Assembly: GCF_018919145.1 (NCBI RefSeq)
Contig: NZ_JAHLQJ010000001.1
Span: 434,001-498,000 of the forward strand
Direction of reading: 5' to 3'
DNA: 64,000 nucleotides
DNA from: Paenibacillus brevis
GTDB lineage: Bacteria; Bacillota; Bacilli; Paenibacillales; Paenibacillaceae
This document shows positions 1 through 12,620 of the stretch, in pieces. The notes beneath the pieces are model-generated. The model ran no database searches and had not been told where the DNA came from. It saw only the letters and a program-made list of their open reading frames with translations. The translations under genes and the position numbers were made by a program. Numbering within the stretch: position 1 is the stretch's first letter; each line of letters begins with the position of its first letter.

Positions 1-530
1 TTCAAATCGGTCAGTGCCAGAACGTTGTCCTTGAATTCGGAGGTGTTCACCTTCTCATGCAGCGGGCTTGCCGCCAGGGCATCCGCCGCAGACGATAGGG
101 CCTGAAGTCCGATCTCCTTGCCCTCCAGCTCTGCCAAGGTTGTAATTGGAGATTCCGCCAAAGTGATGGCCACCTGACTATTCTCCAAATATGGCTTGGT
201 GAACAGAACCTTTTCCTTTCGCTCATCCGTAATCGTATACCCGTTCCAGATCAGATCAATCCGTCCGCTATTCAACTCGGACTCCTTGGAAGACCAGTCG
301 ATCGGCTGGAAGGTAACTTGCTTTCCCATTTTTTCCGCAGCTGCCCGGGCATAATCAATGTCAAAGCCTACAATATTGTTCTTCTCGTCACGGAAGCCCA
401 TCGGAGCAAATTTATCATCAATACCGATTACAATTGCATCTCCGTTTTTATTCGCTGAACCGGAGCATCCCGCCAGCGCTACCATAACCAAGCCAAGCAA
501 CAGCAATCCCAATCCTAGTCTCTTTCTCAT
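1..530 (-). CDS. Amino-acid ABC transporter substrate-binding lipoprotein, partial
   Basis: The reading frame starts at an ATG at 530 behind a GGAGGGG ribosome site and runs off the left edge of the window, so only about 176 residues of the N-terminal part are present. It begins with a lipoprotein signal (hydrophobic stretch then lipobox LAGC near residue 22). A periplasmic-binding-protein family 3 domain follows, with the typical FAPMGFRDEKNNIVGFDIDYA segment and the NSGRIDLIWNGYTITDERK segment. Family 3 proteins bind polar amino acids or their analogues and deliver them to a membrane ABC permease. Permease genes are probably downstream, outside the window. The family call is strong; the ligand is unknown. 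Confidence 0.85.
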   Translation of the reverse strand, partial: MRKRLGLGLLLLGLVMVALAGCSGSANKNGDAIVIGIDDKFAPMGFRDEKNNIVGFDIDYARAAAEKMGKQVTFQPIDWSSKESELNSGRIDLIWNGYTITDERKEKVLFTKPYLENSQVAITLAESPITTLAELEGKEIGLQALSSAADALAASPLHEKVNTSEFKDNVLALTDL

Positions 531-693
531 CCTAACCCCTCCATCTTCAATTCCAGCAGAAACGCTTTAGTTCGTTACCACGTTATCAGAGTTTATATCA
601 TATCACAGACTGGAGGAAGAGTCGATAGATTGCTAGATAAGCCGGGCCGATTTGAGCGTACGTTGTGAGCAACGTGTGAAGTGTTCCTTCAGA

Positions 694-746
694 TAAAAAA
701 ACTACGCCGCCAGCGGTTAGTTAATGCCTAACCACAGGGGCGCAGT
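694..746 (-). terminator. Intrinsic terminator of the MFS gene
   Basis: Read on the minus strand, an almost perfect stem pairs ACTGCGCC..TGGTTAG with CTAACCG..GGCGTAGT and is followed by seven T. It lies just after the stop codon of the MFS transporter at 755. Confidence 0.85.
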
Positions 747-754
747 TCCAGAAT

Positions 755-2017
755 TTAACGTGCATGGAAGGAGGTTTTCTTCGAGATGACGGGCCGCGCT
801 TCTCTTGACGCCGCACCTGTCCTGCTCGGTACACGCGCTCGTACATCATGGGCAGAGACAGCGATGCCAGCCGCCGCTATAAGCAGGAAGCCAAGGTAAA
901 CGATCAGGCCGTTCCAACCAAAATGACTGAGGAAGAAGCCGCCTGACATCCCGATCAGGCTGGAGCCGCCATAATAGAACAGCAGATAGATGGAAGAAGC
1001 TTGTGCCTTGATATTTTTCGAGGCAAGGATCCCCACCCAACCGCTAGCTACCGAATGTCCGGCGAAGAAGCCGAAGGCCACCAGAGCAACGCCGGCAATT
1101 TTGACCCATAGTCCACCGACCATCGTCAGAATCATGCCCGTGAGCAGCACTCCCATCGCCAGAGCAATGACGCTTCTCCGGGAATAGCGGTCGGTCAGCT
1201 TGCCGAACAGAATCGAGCTGGCGGTTCCGGCCAGGTTGACCACGAATAGGAAGCCAAATATGGTCTGGCTGAGGTTATAAGGAGCTTCCAACAATAGATA
1301 GCCGATGTAGTCGAGAATCGAAATATATACGCCCATCAGCAGGAAGCCGGTTAGATAGATACGCAGCAAATCCCGGTTCAGGAACGCTTGCTTCATGCTC
1401 GACAGCCACTGTGCGGCAGATTCCCGTTTGCGGGTGAAATTGCCCGACTCCGGAAGATTCCGCCAGAACCATAGGCTGAGCACCAAGTTGACTACTCCCA
1501 GCAGAATTAGGGCCGTCTTCCAGTTGGTCAAATCCGTCAGCGCTCCGACTACAACCCGTCCGATCAAACCGCCGAGTGAGGTCCCGGCTACATATACTCC
1601 GACCACCTTGCCAATGGATTCCGGCGAGAATTCCTCATTCAGGTAAGCCATCGCAATTGAAGGAAAGCCGGCAATACTGATGCCTTGCAGCAAACGCAAT
1701 ACAAGGAAGATGTAGTAGTTGTCTACAAAGGCCGAAGCGATTGCAAAGCCGGATGACAGCAGCAGCGACAGACTCATCATGCCCTTTCTCCCCCACAGGT
1801 TGGACAATCGGGAGACGAACAACAACGCAATTGCCAGCGCCATTGTCGTAATCGATATGGAGGCACTCGCAAGCGCTGGAGATATGCCGTACTCCTCCGT
1901 GAACAGGCTGATCAGCGGCTGAGGACTATACATCGTGGCAAAGGTCACGACACTCCCCAATAGCATGCCAATCGCTGCCCGATGATGCTGCTTGCTGCCT
2001 ATTTGTATGTAACTCAT
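755..2017 (-). CDS. MFS transporter, YybF/YnfM-like
   Basis: A 420-residue protein with about twelve hydrophobic segments and the signatures of the major facilitator superfamily, including SRLSNLWGRKGMM between helices 2 and 3 and GKLTDRYSRRS between helices 8 and 9. The N-terminal YSPQPLISLFTEEYGIS region resembles the YnfM/YybF group of drug or metabolite exporters. The ATG at 2017 follows AAGGAG with a spacing of about 10. It is divergent from a LysR-type regulator at 2300, the same pairing as yybE-yybF in Bacillus subtilis, so that regulator probably controls it. The substrate cannot be read from the sequence. Confidence 0.85.
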   Translation of the reverse strand: MSYIQIGSKQHHRAAIGMLLGSVVTFATMYSPQPLISLFTEEYGISPALASASISITTMALAIALLFVSRLSNLWGRKGMMSLSLLLSSGFAIASAFVDNYYIFLVLRLLQGISIAGFPSIAMAYLNEEFSPESIGKVVGVYVAGTSLGGLIGRVVVGALTDLTNWKTALILLGVVNLVLSLWFWRNLPESGNFTRKRESAAQWLSSMKQAFLNRDLLRIYLTGFLLMGVYISILDYIGYLLLEAPYNLSQTIFGFLFVVNLAGTASSILFGKLTDRYSRRSVIALAMGVLLTGMILTMVGGLWVKIAGVALVAFGFFAGHSVASGWVGILASKNIKAQASSIYLLFYYGGSSLIGMSGGFFLSHFGWNGLIVYLGFLLIAAAGIAVSAHDVRARVPSRTGAASREARPVISKKTSFHAR

Positions 2018-2068
2018 GGTTGAAAGACTCCTTCGTAGGTTTCTCTTCTCGTTCTCCTGCTTGTTCTA

Positions 2069-2106
2069 TGTCTCTGTCTTGTCTTTGTCTTGTCTTTGTC
2101 TTGTTA
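2069..2106. repeat. Short pyrimidine-rich tandem repeat
   Basis: Three imperfect copies of TGTCTTTGTCT in the intergenic space between the MFS and LysR genes. It lies in the 5' leader region of the MFS gene and may vary by slippage. Confidence 0.6.
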
Positions 2107-2299
2107 CTATCTCTGTCTCTCTAGCTCCCTATCTTTCTATGACTCTTAAATCCTTCTTTCACTTATAGCGTGATGCTCATCGCAACTATTTTCACAAATC
2201 CAACATCCTCAAGTTTAAATCGGATATAATAATATCGTCCAATGAATAATTTACATTGTTTTCATAACCTTAATGTAATGAGAGGAAGAAGGGATATCA

Positions 2300-3193
2300 A
2301 TGGAGTGGCAGCAGCTTGAATACTTCCAGACTACCGCTCAATTAGAACATATTACTCGGGCCGCAGAAGCCCTCTCCATCTCGCAGCCAGCCCTGAGCCG
2401 TTCCATTGCAAGACTGGAGCAGGAGCTGGGCGTGTCTCTATTTGAACGCAACGGACGGGCTATCGTGTTAAACCGCTACGGCAAAATGTTCTTGTTACGA
2501 GTGAACCGGATCATGAAGGAATATCAAGAAGGCATGCGGGAGATTGCAGAGCTTACCAGCCCGCAGTACGGAGAAGTGTCGCTGGGGTTTCTGCATACGC
2601 TGGGGCCTCAGCTTGTGCCTGAACTGATCCGCCAGTTCCGGGCCGAATATCCGCATATCCAGTTCCAGCTTCATCAGAGTAACACCCAGACCCTGCTGGA
2701 CCGGATGATGAACGGAGATATCGACCTCTGTCTGACCTCCCTGCGTGAGCGGGATACCCCGCAGCAGATTCGCTGGGCATACCTGCGGAGCGAAGAATTG
2801 TTCGTGGCGGTTCCTGTGGGACATCAATTGGCTGAGCGAGGCGCGGTGCGTCTTGACGAGGTTGGTAATGAACCGATCGTTTCCTTTAAAATGGGCTACG
2901 GCTTGCGCAAAATCACGGATGAATTGTTCCAGCAAGCCGGGATTCAGCCCAAAGTGACCTTTGAAGGCGAGGAGGTCCATACCATTGCCGGGCTGGTCGC
3001 CTCCGGGCTTGGCGTTGCCGTCATCCCTGATTTCCAGGGGATCGACCGCTCGCAAGTATCGCTTCTTCCAGTGGAATGGCCGCTCTGCCGCCGCAACATC
3101 GGCATGGCGTGGACAGAGGGGCATTATCTCTCCCCTGCCGCTGAGCAGTTCCGGCAGTTTATCGTCCGGCATTTCGACACGATCAGCCTCTAA
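2300..3193 (+). CDS. LysR-family transcriptional regulator, YybE-like
   Basis: A 297-residue LysR-type regulator. The N-terminal winged helix-turn-helix covers about residues 1-60 (EALSISQPALSRSIARLEQE is the recognition region) and a type 2 periplasmic-binding-like effector domain covers about 90-295. The ATG follows AGAAGGG. A candidate promoter TTACAT-N17-TGTAAT precedes it. It is divergently transcribed from the MFS transporter at 755-2017, the usual LysR arrangement, so it likely controls that gene and itself. The inducer is unknown. Confidence 0.9.
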   Translation: MEWQQLEYFQTTAQLEHITRAAEALSISQPALSRSIARLEQELGVSLFERNGRAIVLNRYGKMFLLRVNRIMKEYQEGMREIAELTSPQYGEVSLGFLHTLGPQLVPELIRQFRAEYPHIQFQLHQSNTQTLLDRMMNGDIDLCLTSLRERDTPQQIRWAYLRSEELFVAVPVGHQLAERGAVRLDEVGNEPIVSFKMGYGLRKITDELFQQAGIQPKVTFEGEEVHTIAGLVASGLGVAVIPDFQGIDRSQVSLLPVEWPLCRRNIGMAWTEGHYLSPAAEQFRQFIVRHFDTISL

Positions 3194-3315
3194 GATGAAA
3201 TGATAGGTTGCTTCACCATTCGAGAAGTGAGTATGGACTTCAGGAATATCGGATCCCTCTTTGGGCGCAACCGATTCTCTCTGATCAGCCCTCTGCTGCT
3301 CGCTGGGATATTTTA

Positions 3316-3399
3316 GACTCGCAAACTACATCTTGGGCTTGCCAGTGGACGTCTTGAACTTGCCAACAAACATCAGGGACTTGCTAACGGACATTTTCG
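3316..3399. repeat. Degenerate 21-bp tandem array, four units
   Basis: Four consecutive 21-bp units (3316, 3337, 3358, 3379) follow the pattern RCTTGCCAACRRACATCTTGG with a few changes each. The last unit runs into the 83-bp palindromic repeat that starts at 3385. Confidence 0.65.
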
Positions 3400-3467
3400 G
3401 CGCTTAGGATGCTCAAACAGCTCTGGTTCACTCAATTCTACTCTCTTAGGAGCCAAAATGTCCGTTA
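3385..3467. repeat. 83-bp palindromic intergenic repeat, copy 1
   Basis: It begins TAACGGACATTTTCGGCGCT and ends with the inverted form AGGAGCCAAAATGTCCGTTA, with a less conserved centre. A second copy of exactly the same length, with the same ends, is at 45101-45183. Confidence 0.75.
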
Positions 3468-3653
3468 CAATTCTGGCTCCCTCAAAGGTGAACCGTAAGG
3501 AGACGTAATGTCCGTTATCCGCTAGACCAAGTACTTTCTCCCAAAGTAAATGTACCGGATTGGGCTGCTTGCATTGCTCTAGGGTTACGGCTTGTATTGC
3601 ATTGCTACTCACATTGCTTACCACTCCCATCACGCCCAATTCCATCCAAATAA

Positions 3654-3693
3654 CAAAAAGAGACCTGATCACGGTTACCCGGAGCAGGTCTCT
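3654..3693 (-). terminator. Intrinsic terminator of the glycolytic operon
   Basis: On the minus strand the arms AGAGACCTG and CAGGTCTCT form a hairpin followed by TTTTTG, 15 bases past the eno stop codon. It ends the cggR-gap-pgk-tpiA-gpmI-eno unit. Confidence 0.9.
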
Positions 3694-3708
3694 TTATTAT
3701 CGAATCGA

Positions 3709-6569
<2,861 letters not shown>

Positions 6570-6570
6570 C

Positions 6571-7338
<768 letters not shown>

Positions 7339-7369
7339 TTATTAAGTCCAATACCTAGGTCACCTAGTC

Positions 7370-8551
7370 TTACTTATCGTTCAGAGCAACAACGCCTGGA
7401 AGCGCCTTGCCTTCCATGAATTCCAGGGAAGCGCCGCCGCCAGTGGAGATATGGTCCATTTTCGAAGCCAGATTGAACTTCTCAGCTGCCGCTGCGGAGT
7501 CGCCGCCGCCAATGATGGTGTAACCTGATGTCGCAGCGCAAGCTTCAGCAACTTCTTTGGTACCATTTGCGAAAGTGTCGATCTCAAATACGCCCATCGG
7601 TCCGTTCCAAACCACAAGCTTGGAATCCTTGATGATCTCGGCATATTTCGCGCGAGTCTTAGGTCCGATGTCGAGACCTTCCCAGTCTGCAGGAATGCTG
7701 TCGATTTCAACGGCTTTATGGTTGGCATCTGCGCTGAAATCGTCAGCGACGATGCAGTCTACTGGCAATACGAAGTTCTTGCCGAGCTTCTTCGCCTTCT
7801 CAATGAAGCCAAGCGCAACATCCAGCTTGCTGTCATCCAGCAGGGATTTGCCGATTTCATGGCCTTGTGCCTTGAAGAAGGTGTAAGCCAATCCGCCGCC
7901 GATCAGCACATTGTCTGCGATGTTAAGCAGGTTGTCGATCACGTCGATCTTGTCTTTTACCTTGGAGCCGCCAATAATCGCTGTGAATGGACGTTCTGGG
8001 TTCGACAACGCCTTGCTCAGAACAGACAGTTCCTTCTCCATCAACAGACCGGATACAGCCGGCAAATGATGAGCAATGCCTTCTGTCGAAGCATGCGCAC
8101 GGTGAGCAGCACCAAAGGCATCGTTCACGAACAGATCTGCGAGTTCAGCAAATTGCTTAGCCAGCTCAGGATCGTTCTTTTCTTCGCCAGGATAGAAGCG
8201 AACATTCTCAAGAACAAGGACGTCTCCGTTGTTCATCGCGTTCACTTGCGCTTTAACTGCTTCGCCTACAGCTTCGTCAGCCTTAGCTACTTCTTTGCCG
8301 AGCAATTCGCCAAGACGCTTTGCAGGCAGGGTAAGACGCATATCTTCGTTCACTTGTCCCTTTGGACGGCCCAAGTGGCTCGCCAGAATAACCTTCGCGC
8401 CGTTTTCGATCAAATATTTAACCGTTGGCAGCGTCTCGCGAATCCGGGTATCGTCCGTGATTTGGCCATCTTGCATCGGCACGTTGAAATCGACGCGGAC
8501 AAATACGCGTTTACCGTTTACTTCCACGTCACGTACACTTTTCTTGTTCAT
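7370..8551 (-). CDS. pgk: Phosphoglycerate kinase
   Basis: A 393-residue enzyme making ATP from 1,3-bisphosphoglycerate. Recognisable elements are the N-terminal [10 protein letters not shown] substrate motif, the HLGRPKG arginine-containing segment, [11 protein letters not shown], the adenine-nucleotide region WNGPMGVFE, and the C-terminal GGGDSAAA loop. The ATG at 8551 is preceded by AGGAGG with a spacing of nine; an upstream GTG is too close to that site. It follows gap after a 250-base gap that contains a terminator, so the pgk-eno genes may be read both by read-through and from their own promoter. Confidence 0.98.
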   Translation of the reverse strand: MNKKSVRDVEVNGKRVFVRVDFNVPMQDGQITDDTRIRETLPTVKYLIENGAKVILASHLGRPKGQVNEDMRLTLPAKRLGELLGKEVAKADEAVGEAVKAQVNAMNNGDVLVLENVRFYPGEEKNDPELAKQFAELADLFVNDAFGAAHRAHASTEGIAHHLPAVSGLLMEKELSVLSKALSNPERPFTAIIGGSKVKDKIDVIDNLLNIADNVLIGGGLAYTFFKAQGHEIGKSLLDDSKLDVALGFIEKAKKLGKNFVLPVDCIVADDFSADANHKAVEIDSIPADWEGLDIGPKTRAKYAEIIKDSKLVVWNGPMGVFEIDTFANGTKEVAEACAATSGYTIIGGGDSAAAAEKFNLASKMDHISTGGGASLEFMEGKALPGVVALNDK

Positions 8552-8728
8552 CTTCACGTTCCTCCTAAGCCATCTAATTTCTCTCGTAAGGATACAGCTT
8601 GAAGCTTCTATTTATTATTTATCTATAAAAAAACGGTGTGTGTGAATGCCATTACTAGAGACGATTTGAAAATCGTCTTTTGATCACGAGGTACTCTAAA
8701 TATTACTGCGTAAAACAGAGATGCTATT

Positions 8729-8779
8729 TAAAAAACATGAACCAAAGAGGAGTCCTCTACACAGGGTTCTCCTCTTTGG
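8729..8779 (-). terminator. Intrinsic terminator after gap
   Basis: On the minus strand the 11-base arms CCAAAGAGGAG and CTCCTCTTTGG are followed by a T-rich tail. It separates cggR-gap from pgk-eno and probably lowers transcription of the downstream genes. Confidence 0.85.
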
Positions 8780-8801
8780 CGTTTATCTTTGGTGCCGGGT
8801 C

Positions 8802-9812
8802 TTACTTAACTTTCTTTGCGAAGTATTCCAAAGTACGAACCAATTGAGCTGTGTAGGACATTTCGTTGTCATACCAAGCTACAGTCTTAACCAGTTGCTT
8901 GTCGCCAACAGTCAATACTTTAGTTTGCGTAGCGTCAAACAGGGAACCGAAAGTCATACCCTTGATGTCGGACGATACGATTTCGTCTTCTGTGTAGCCA
9001 TAAGTTTCTGGATCGGAAGCAGCCTTCATTGCTGCGTTAACTTCTTCAGCAGTTACTTTCTTTTCAAGAACAGTTACCAGCTCAGTCAGGGAACCAGTTG
9101 CAACTGGTACGCGTTGAGCCGCGCCGTCCAATTTGCCTTGCAATTCAGGAATAACCAGGCCGATTGCCTTAGCAGCTCCTGTAGTGTTAGGGATGATGTT
9201 CTCAGCTGCTGCGCGCGCACGACGGAAGTCGCCTTTTGCGTGAGGAGCGTCAAGGGTGTTTTGGTCGCCTGTGTAAGCGTGGATCGTAGTCATCAAGCCT
9301 TCAATGATACCGAACTTGTCTTGAAGCGTCTTAGCCATAGGAGCCAAGCAGTTAGTTGTGCAAGAAGCACCGGAAATAACCGTTTCCGAACCGTCAAGGA
9401 TTTCATGGTTAACGTTGTAAACAACAGTCTTCATGTCGCCTGTAGCAGGAGCGGAGATAACAACCTTTTTCGCTCCGCCTTTCAAGTGAAGCTCAGCTTT
9501 TTCCTTCGTTGTGAAGAAGCCTGTGCACTCCAGAACGATGTCAACGCCAAGCTCGCCCCAAGGAAGCTCTTCAGGGTTGCGGTTCGCAAGAACCTTAACT
9601 TCTTTGCCGTTCACCTTGAAGAAGCCGTCATGAACTTCAACTTCACCGTCGAACTTGCCTTGTGTTGTATCATATTTCAACAAATGAGCCAACATTTTAG
9701 CATCTGTCAGGTCATTGATTGCTACTACTTCGATGCCTTCCACATTTTGAATGCGGCGGAAAGCCAAACGACCGATACGTCCAAAACCGTTAATACCAAC
9801 TTTTACACTCAT
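8802..9812 (-). CDS. gap: Glyceraldehyde-3-phosphate dehydrogenase, glycolytic type
   Basis: A 336-residue NAD-dependent enzyme. The Rossmann motif [10 protein letters not shown] is at the N-terminus. Asp34 follows the second strand (AINDL), which favours NAD over NADP. The catalytic cysteine is C151 in [12 protein letters not shown]. The sequence is full length, with GGGAGG before the ATG. It lies directly behind cggR, as gapA does in Bacillus, and therefore belongs to the sugar-induced glycolytic operon rather than being the gluconeogenic GapB. Confidence 0.98.
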   Translation of the reverse strand: MSVKVGINGFGRIGRLAFRRIQNVEGIEVVAINDLTDAKMLAHLLKYDTTQGKFDGEVEVHDGFFKVNGKEVKVLANRNPEELPWGELGVDIVLECTGFFTTKEKAELHLKGGAKKVVISAPATGDMKTVVYNVNHEILDGSETVISGASCTTNCLAPMAKTLQDKFGIIEGLMTTIHAYTGDQNTLDAPHAKGDFRRARAAAENIIPNTTGAAKAIGLVIPELQGKLDGAAQRVPVATGSLTELVTVLEKKVTAEEVNAAMKAASDPETYGYTEDEIVSSDIKGMTFGSLFDATQTKVLTVGDKQLVKTVAWYDNEMSYTAQLVRTLEYFAKKVK

Positions 9813-9911
9813 GAATAGATCCTCCCAATGTTCTTTTTTTATTAGTCAAGACAGGCTGTTAACCCGCCATGAATAAACGTTTCTAAATCTAAGATGTTGT
9901 CTAAATAGTAA

Positions 9912-10943
9912 TTAATCCAGCAGTTTTACAATTTCTTCGGCGGCGGCCTCATCGATGACGAGAATATCCTCCTGACCGAATTGAAGCACCGCATGGATGG
10001 CTCTGGCTTTACTCTTGCCGCCCGCAATCCCGATCACGGTCTCCGTCCGCATAATATCCTCCAGCCGGAGGCCCAGGGTCAGCATCTTGTGAACAACAAC
10101 GCCCTCACCATTAAAATAATAGCCGAATGATTCCGCAAGCGCACCTTCGTCCTGCAATTCCTTGACCGTGCCTCCATCCAGCTTGCGCCGGCGTGCCATC
10201 TCCATCGCGTCTCCGATACCGTGAATGATGATTCTCGCTTCCCGGATCATCTCTACGATATCATGGATGTTCGGGTCATGGACAAGCGATTCATACGCTT
10301 CCTTGCCTAGCAAATCAGGCACATGCAGCAATCGATAGCCCGCACCTACTCGCTTCGCCATTCCGGAAGCAATCGTATTCGCCTGAATCTCCAGGCTCTC
10401 TCCCAATCCGCCGCGTGCCGGTACGAACCAGCATTGCTTCAATGAGAGATTGGCCGGTGGGCTAAGCTGCTCCGCCACTTCGGCAATCGTAGATCCGCCT
10501 GTTACCGCGACGACATCTTGAGGGTTCATGGTTGCAAGCAGTGCCTTGGCGCCGGCTCTGCCGAGCTCCTTCTTGGCTAATAGCGAAGCCTCGCTATCGC
10601 CTGGCACTATAATGACCTTGCGAAGGCCAAAGGCATCCCTGATTCTCTCCTCCAGATTGGATAGTCCGAAGATATCCTTCACGATCGGCTCCAGGTCGTC
10701 CAGCAGTTTTCTGCCCGAATCACTGATTCTCATGCCCACATTCTCGATTTCAATCAGGCCCTGAGCCTTCAGAAGATCCGTCTCGGCCCTAAGCACACGT
10801 TCTGTCATGTTCAATGATACCGCGAGCGTTCTGCGGCCGATCACATCCGATAACAGGATCTGGTGAAGAATGGTATACCTTTTCTTGAGAATCTCCATGA
10901 GATCAGGAAGAAGCTGCTTCTGCACTTCCAAAATAGTTCGCAT
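9912..10943 (-). CDS. cggR: Central glycolytic genes regulator
   Basis: A 343-residue SorC/DeoR-family repressor. The N-terminal about 85 residues form the DNA-binding part (SDVIGRRTLAVSLNMTERVLR), followed by the SorC sugar-phosphate-binding domain with AVTGGSTIAEVAEQL and IGIAGGKSKARAIHA. In Bacillus subtilis CggR represses the gapA operon and is released by fructose 1,6-bisphosphate. The same location ahead of gap, plus a CggR-type operator just upstream, supports this role. The ATG at 10943 has AGGAG at a good distance; a GTG nine bases upstream overlaps that site. Confidence 0.97.
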   Translation of the reverse strand: MRTILEVQKQLLPDLMEILKKRYTILHQILLSDVIGRRTLAVSLNMTERVLRAETDLLKAQGLIEIENVGMRISDSGRKLLDDLEPIVKDIFGLSNLEERIRDAFGLRKVIIVPGDSEASLLAKKELGRAGAKALLATMNPQDVVAVTGGSTIAEVAEQLSPPANLSLKQCWFVPARGGLGESLEIQANTIASGMAKRVGAGYRLLHVPDLLGKEAYESLVHDPNIHDIVEMIREARIIIHGIGDAMEMARRRKLDGGTVKELQDEGALAESFGYYFNGEGVVVHKMLTLGLRLEDIMRTETVIGIAGGKSKARAIHAVLQFGQEDILVIDEAAAEEIVKLLD

Positions 10944-10988
10944 GCTTTCCACTCCTGCAAGCTTCGACTTTCTCTCTCCTTCTCCTTG

Positions 10989-11024
10989 GTCTTAAAATGT
11001 CCCGGGTTAACTTTTTAAGTCCCA
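10989..11024 (-). promoter_or_regulatory. CggR-type operator (two direct repeats)
   Basis: On the minus strand the pattern is TGGGAC-N6-AGTT-N4-CGGGAC-N6-AGAC. This matches the Bacillus CggR target, two direct repeats of CGGGAC-N6-TGTC separated by four bases, apart from a few positions. It lies immediately downstream of the -10 box, where a bound repressor would block transcription of cggR-gap. Confidence 0.8.
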
Positions 11025-11029
11025 CTGAT

Positions 11030-11058
11030 ATTTTAACCAATTTCTATCTCGGTTGCAA
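11030..11058 (-). promoter_or_regulatory. Sigma-A promoter of the cggR-gap operon
   Basis: TTGCAA (11053-11058), 17 bases, TAAAAT (11030-11035), read on the minus strand. It is directly followed by the CggR-type operator. Confidence 0.8.
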
Positions 11059-11126
11059 GCCTGTCGACCGTATAATTTACCTTCGTCTGCCCGCTTATGC
11101 ATGTAGAAGCAGTAACCGCCCTGTCC

Positions 11127-11197
11127 CAAAAAATAAACAGCGCTCCCTCTGGCTAAAAATCAGACGTCTACCCGTCTATTCTCACCAAAAGGAGCGC
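11127..11197 (-). terminator. Terminator of the GH30/sugar transporter operon
   Basis: On the minus strand the arms GCGCTCC and GGAGCGC enclose a long loop and are followed by TGTTTATTTTTT, about 35 bases after the GH30 stop codon. Confidence 0.65.
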
Positions 11198-11230
11198 ATT
11201 CATGCTATATAGGCGACAACACTAAATTTT

Positions 11231-12571
11231 TTAACGAATTAATACAGATAAGGCACTCTTGGATTCCAGGCGGAAGCTGGCTTGCTTCTCCCCTTGCAAC
11301 TGCAATGTAATATGACTTGCGCCCTCTCCATCATTAAACAGAACCACCCCGATCGAATCATCCGTATTCCGGAATGCCACCGAGCGTACCTCGGGCTGAT
11401 CCGCTTCTGCGGAGATCCGAACAGCTCGCGGAGCTGCGACCTTGCTGAAATGAGCCAAGGCATAATAATCGAGCGTATATTCCAGACCGCGGGTCTCCTG
11501 ATTGACGGTCACGATCCCCCGGCAGGTGCTCTTTCCGAATCCGGGCACAGTCGGTCCATTCTTCTCATCAAGCGCCATATTCCAGAGTACCAGGGATTGG
11601 CTATGATTACGGAGAATTTCGATGCCCGTCCGCATCACGTTGGAGAAGGCCGGCTCGAAGGCAGGAATCCATTCCCCGCCGGAGCCCTCGGTGAAGTGGA
11701 CCTCCTTGCCGGGATAAGCCTCCTTCACTTGGCTTTGCGCGGCAGGCGGCCCGCCATACCAATGCCAGGCTACGCCGTCCACAGCATCCCCGGCTTCATC
11801 CAGAACAAGCAGCGGGTAATCCGGGCGGTCCCAGTTATGATCATAGGTCAGAATTTTGGTCTGGATCCCGTGCTTCACAAAGGCCGGCTTCAGGTGCTCC
11901 CTAATAAATTCAACCTGAACCTCCGGAAGCATCAGCATGCTCGGATAATGTGTCGGCATATATAAAGGCTCGTTCTGCGGTGTGACGGCATAGATCAGCA
12001 GACCATGCTCGGCATAGGCCTTGATATACTTGGCGAAATACTCGGCATAAGCCGCGTAGTATTCCGGCTTCAGTTCGCCTGCCAGCATGGAGCCGGTCGT
12101 CTTCATCCATCCCGGCGCGCTCCACGGCGAGCCGAACAGCTTAATCTCAGGATTCAGGCGCAGCGCTTCCTGTACCAGCGGAATGACATCGGCTTCATCA
12201 TGAGCGATGGAGAACTGCTTGAGCTCCGGATCGGTCTCACCTTCCGGAAGATCATTATAGCTGTAAATGAACCGGGCATAGTCAGAGGCCCCCATCGGGT
12301 TGCGAAGAACGGACAGGCCGATGCCTTCCTCCCGGTCGAACAGCTTCTTCATGAGATCCATTCGGATCTCCTCAGGAAGCACCTGATGAATCAGGTAGGC
12401 TGCCGAATCGGTAAACGAAGCGCCGAAGCCATCCATGGTCTGATAGCTTACGGACTCATCCAGTGTGACAGTAACCATAGGGTCGTTATCGGCAGGCTTG
12501 AGCTGCTCTGCGGTCTTTTGGACGAATAGTGAGTCCTCTCCAGAGGAGTAATAGAGTGTGAGATCTCGCAT
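11231..12571 (-). CDS. Glycoside hydrolase family 30 (glucosylceramidase-like beta-glycosidase)
   Basis: A 446-residue retaining beta-glycosidase. The family signature YQTMDGFGASFTDSAAYLI is near residues 42-60. The acid/base glutamate is in AVTPQNEPLYM and the nucleophile glutamate in VHFTEGSGGEW. A C-terminal beta-sandwich typical of GH30 follows. There is no signal peptide, so it acts in the cytoplasm on imported oligosaccharides. The ATG at 12571 follows GGAGGGACC; a longer in-frame start lacks a ribosome site. It is the last gene behind an LplB/YtcP-type ABC importer and a LacI regulator. The exact substrate (beta-glucan, xylan-derived or other) is not visible. Confidence 0.9.
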   Translation of the reverse strand: MRDLTLYYSSGEDSLFVQKTAEQLKPADNDPMVTVTLDESVSYQTMDGFGASFTDSAAYLIHQVLPEEIRMDLMKKLFDREEGIGLSVLRNPMGASDYARFIYSYNDLPEGETDPELKQFSIAHDEADVIPLVQEALRLNPEIKLFGSPWSAPGWMKTTGSMLAGELKPEYYAAYAEYFAKYIKAYAEHGLLIYAVTPQNEPLYMPTHYPSMLMLPEVQVEFIREHLKPAFVKHGIQTKILTYDHNWDRPDYPLLVLDEAGDAVDGVAWHWYGGPPAAQSQVKEAYPGKEVHFTEGSGGEWIPAFEPAFSNVMRTGIEILRNHSQSLVLWNMALDEKNGPTVPGFGKSTCRGIVTVNQETRGLEYTLDYYALAHFSKVAAPRAVRISAEADQPEVRSVAFRNTDDSIGVVLFNDGEGASHITLQLQGEKQASFRLESKSALSVLIR

Positions 12572-12620
12572 GATGGTCCCTCCAATTTTGAAAGTTGGAA
12601 TAAAGATGATGCGTGGCAAA

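Larger units (their letters stand above)
3194..3653. other. Non-coding stretch between LysR gene and eno terminator
   Basis: No convincing gene. A 99-codon open frame on the minus strand (3373-3672) has no ribosome site and overlaps repeats, so it was not called. The stretch holds a degenerate 21-bp tandem array (3316-3399) and an 83-bp imperfect palindrome (3385-3467). Another GTCCGTTA half-site lies near 3508. Confidence 0.7.

Noticed and set aside
545-580. cre-like sequence (CTAAAGCGTTTCTG) upstream of the amino-acid binding lipoprotein
   Set aside because: Only part of the cre consensus is met, and no matching promoter geometry could be defined.
2070-2140. Possible CRISPR-like or regulatory tandem array
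   Set aside because: Units are only 11-12 bases, imperfect and without spacers; this is simple-sequence slippage.
3373-3672. 99-codon open frame on the minus strand after eno
   Set aside because: No ribosome site, overlaps the 83-bp repeat and the eno terminator, and has no recognisable protein pattern.
8660-8690. Inverted repeat AGACGATTT-GA-AAATCGTCT followed by TTTT on the plus strand
   Set aside because: No plus-strand gene ends here; too short to support an operator or small RNA call by itself.
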